The notes beneath the pieces are model-generated. The model saw nothing but the letters and a program-made list of their open reading frames with translations, had not been told where the DNA came from and did not search any database. This document shows, in pieces, positions 63,712-64,000 of a stretch of 64,000 nt of DNA. Position numbers and translations under genes: made by a program. The DNA is taken from contig NZ_CP050831.1 of the NCBI RefSeq assembly GCF_012113595.1, forward strand, positions 2,480,001 through 2,544,000, read 5' to 3'. Source of the stretch: Bacteroides faecium (lineage in GTDB: Bacteria > Bacteroidota > Bacteroidia > Bacteroidales > Bacteroidaceae). Within the stretch, counting starts at the first letter, position 1. Each line of letters starts with the position of its first letter.

Positions 63712-64000
63712 TTTTGCGAGGCATCTTGCTAATTTTCTCACCAAATATTTACCTTCGGAGCGAGGATCAAGTAAAAATACAATAATAGCTTACCGAGATA
63801 CTTTTATACTTTTATTCCATTATATGGAGCAGGAGAAACATATAAAGCCTAAAAAGATATGCTTGAATGATCTCAATAAAGACAATATTGTAGATTTTTT
63901 ATACTGGCTTGAAATTTCCAAAGGGAATAGTGTAAAAACCCGAAATGCTAGATTAGCAGCTATACGTTCTTTTTTTGATTATCTGCAATATCTTGAACCT
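63698..64000 (+). CDS. Tyrosine recombinase, third gene of the RIT element (RitC), truncated by window end
   Basis: The first 101 residues are visible, starting METTDFARHL. They contain the SAM-like N-terminal domain (about 1-100) with SSKNTIIAYRDTF and VKTRNARLAAIRSFFDY, typical of phage-integrase N-terminal domains. The catalytic part lies beyond the window. The start is inside the end of the previous gene, as expected for a trio. Confidence 0.85.
   Translation, partial: METTDFARHLANFLTKYLPSERGSSKNTIIAYRDTFILLFHYMEQEKHIKPKKICLNDLNKDNIVDFLYWLEISKGNSVKTRNARLAAIRSFFDYLQYLEP

Larger units (their letters stand above)
61284..64000 (+). mobile_element. RIT element (recombinase in trio), left part; right end outside window
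   Basis: Three different tyrosine recombinase genes lie head to tail with overlapping starts and stops, preceded by a repeat-rich end. This is the defining layout of RIT elements. It interrupts the helicase gene, which is read in the opposite direction. The element is AT-richer than the DNA it entered. The other end and the rest of the helicase should lie to the right of the window. Confidence 0.85.

Overview
The window looks like a chromosome segment of a gut Bacteroides species. The evidence is two SusC/SusD nutrient-uptake loci, a hybrid two-component regulator, an ECF sigma/FecR pair, type V (Mfa/Fim-like) pilin genes, and many promoters of the Bacteroides form TTTG-N19-TAnnTTTG (N19 is a 19-base spacer). 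Start codons are rarely preceded by a Shine-Dalgarno sequence.

Layout. (1) 1-15.6 kb: the 3' part of a hybrid two-component regulator, a repeat-rich gap, then a seven-gene rightward locus. Two paralogous heparinase II/III-like (DUF4962) proteins flank a DUF3575/fimbrillin cassette, and a SusC/SusD pair follows. (2) 15.6-18.8 kb: a translation block with rplM, rpsI, rpsB and tsf, including two candidate leader RNAs and strong terminators. (3) 19.0-29.4 kb: an AT-richer second polysaccharide locus with ECF sigma factor, FecR anti-sigma factor, STN-type SusC, SusD, a GH123-like glycosidase and a tandem SGNH esterase. A candidate antisense RNA lies at the susC start. (4) 29.4-56.7 kb: mostly core genes. 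These are a TlpA thioredoxin, a SUI1-like factor, rex, a FAH-family enzyme, ispF, a phosphoesterase, an ExoX-C-like protein, mnmA, a subtilase, xseA/xseB, ilvE, DUF975, trmB, a Mrp ATPase, a second TlpA protein, a BlaR1-like M56/TonB_C protein with its BlaI regulator, an outer-membrane barrel, a TolC/HlyD/ABC-permease operon, mdh and three envelope proteins. (5) 56.7-64 kb: mobile DNA. It holds two small HTH genes of a conjugative-transposon type, a helicase gene broken twice, and a trio of overlapping tyrosine recombinases (a RIT, recombinase-in-trio, element) inserted in the helicase and running off the window end.

How the parts work together. Locus 1 would be switched on by the upstream hybrid regulator and would cleave and import a uronic-acid-containing glycan. 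The pilin cassette inside it suggests that adhesion is co-expressed with degradation. Locus 2 has trans-envelope ECF/FecR signalling, and its enzymes suggest an N-acetylgalactosamine-containing, possibly O-acetylated host glycan. The most noteworthy features are the pilin cassette between two lyases, the DonS-like antisense RNA, the RIT insertion into an already defective helicase, and two short repeat modules at 1561-1662 and 44283-44361. All functional calls were made by reading the sequence, without database searches.
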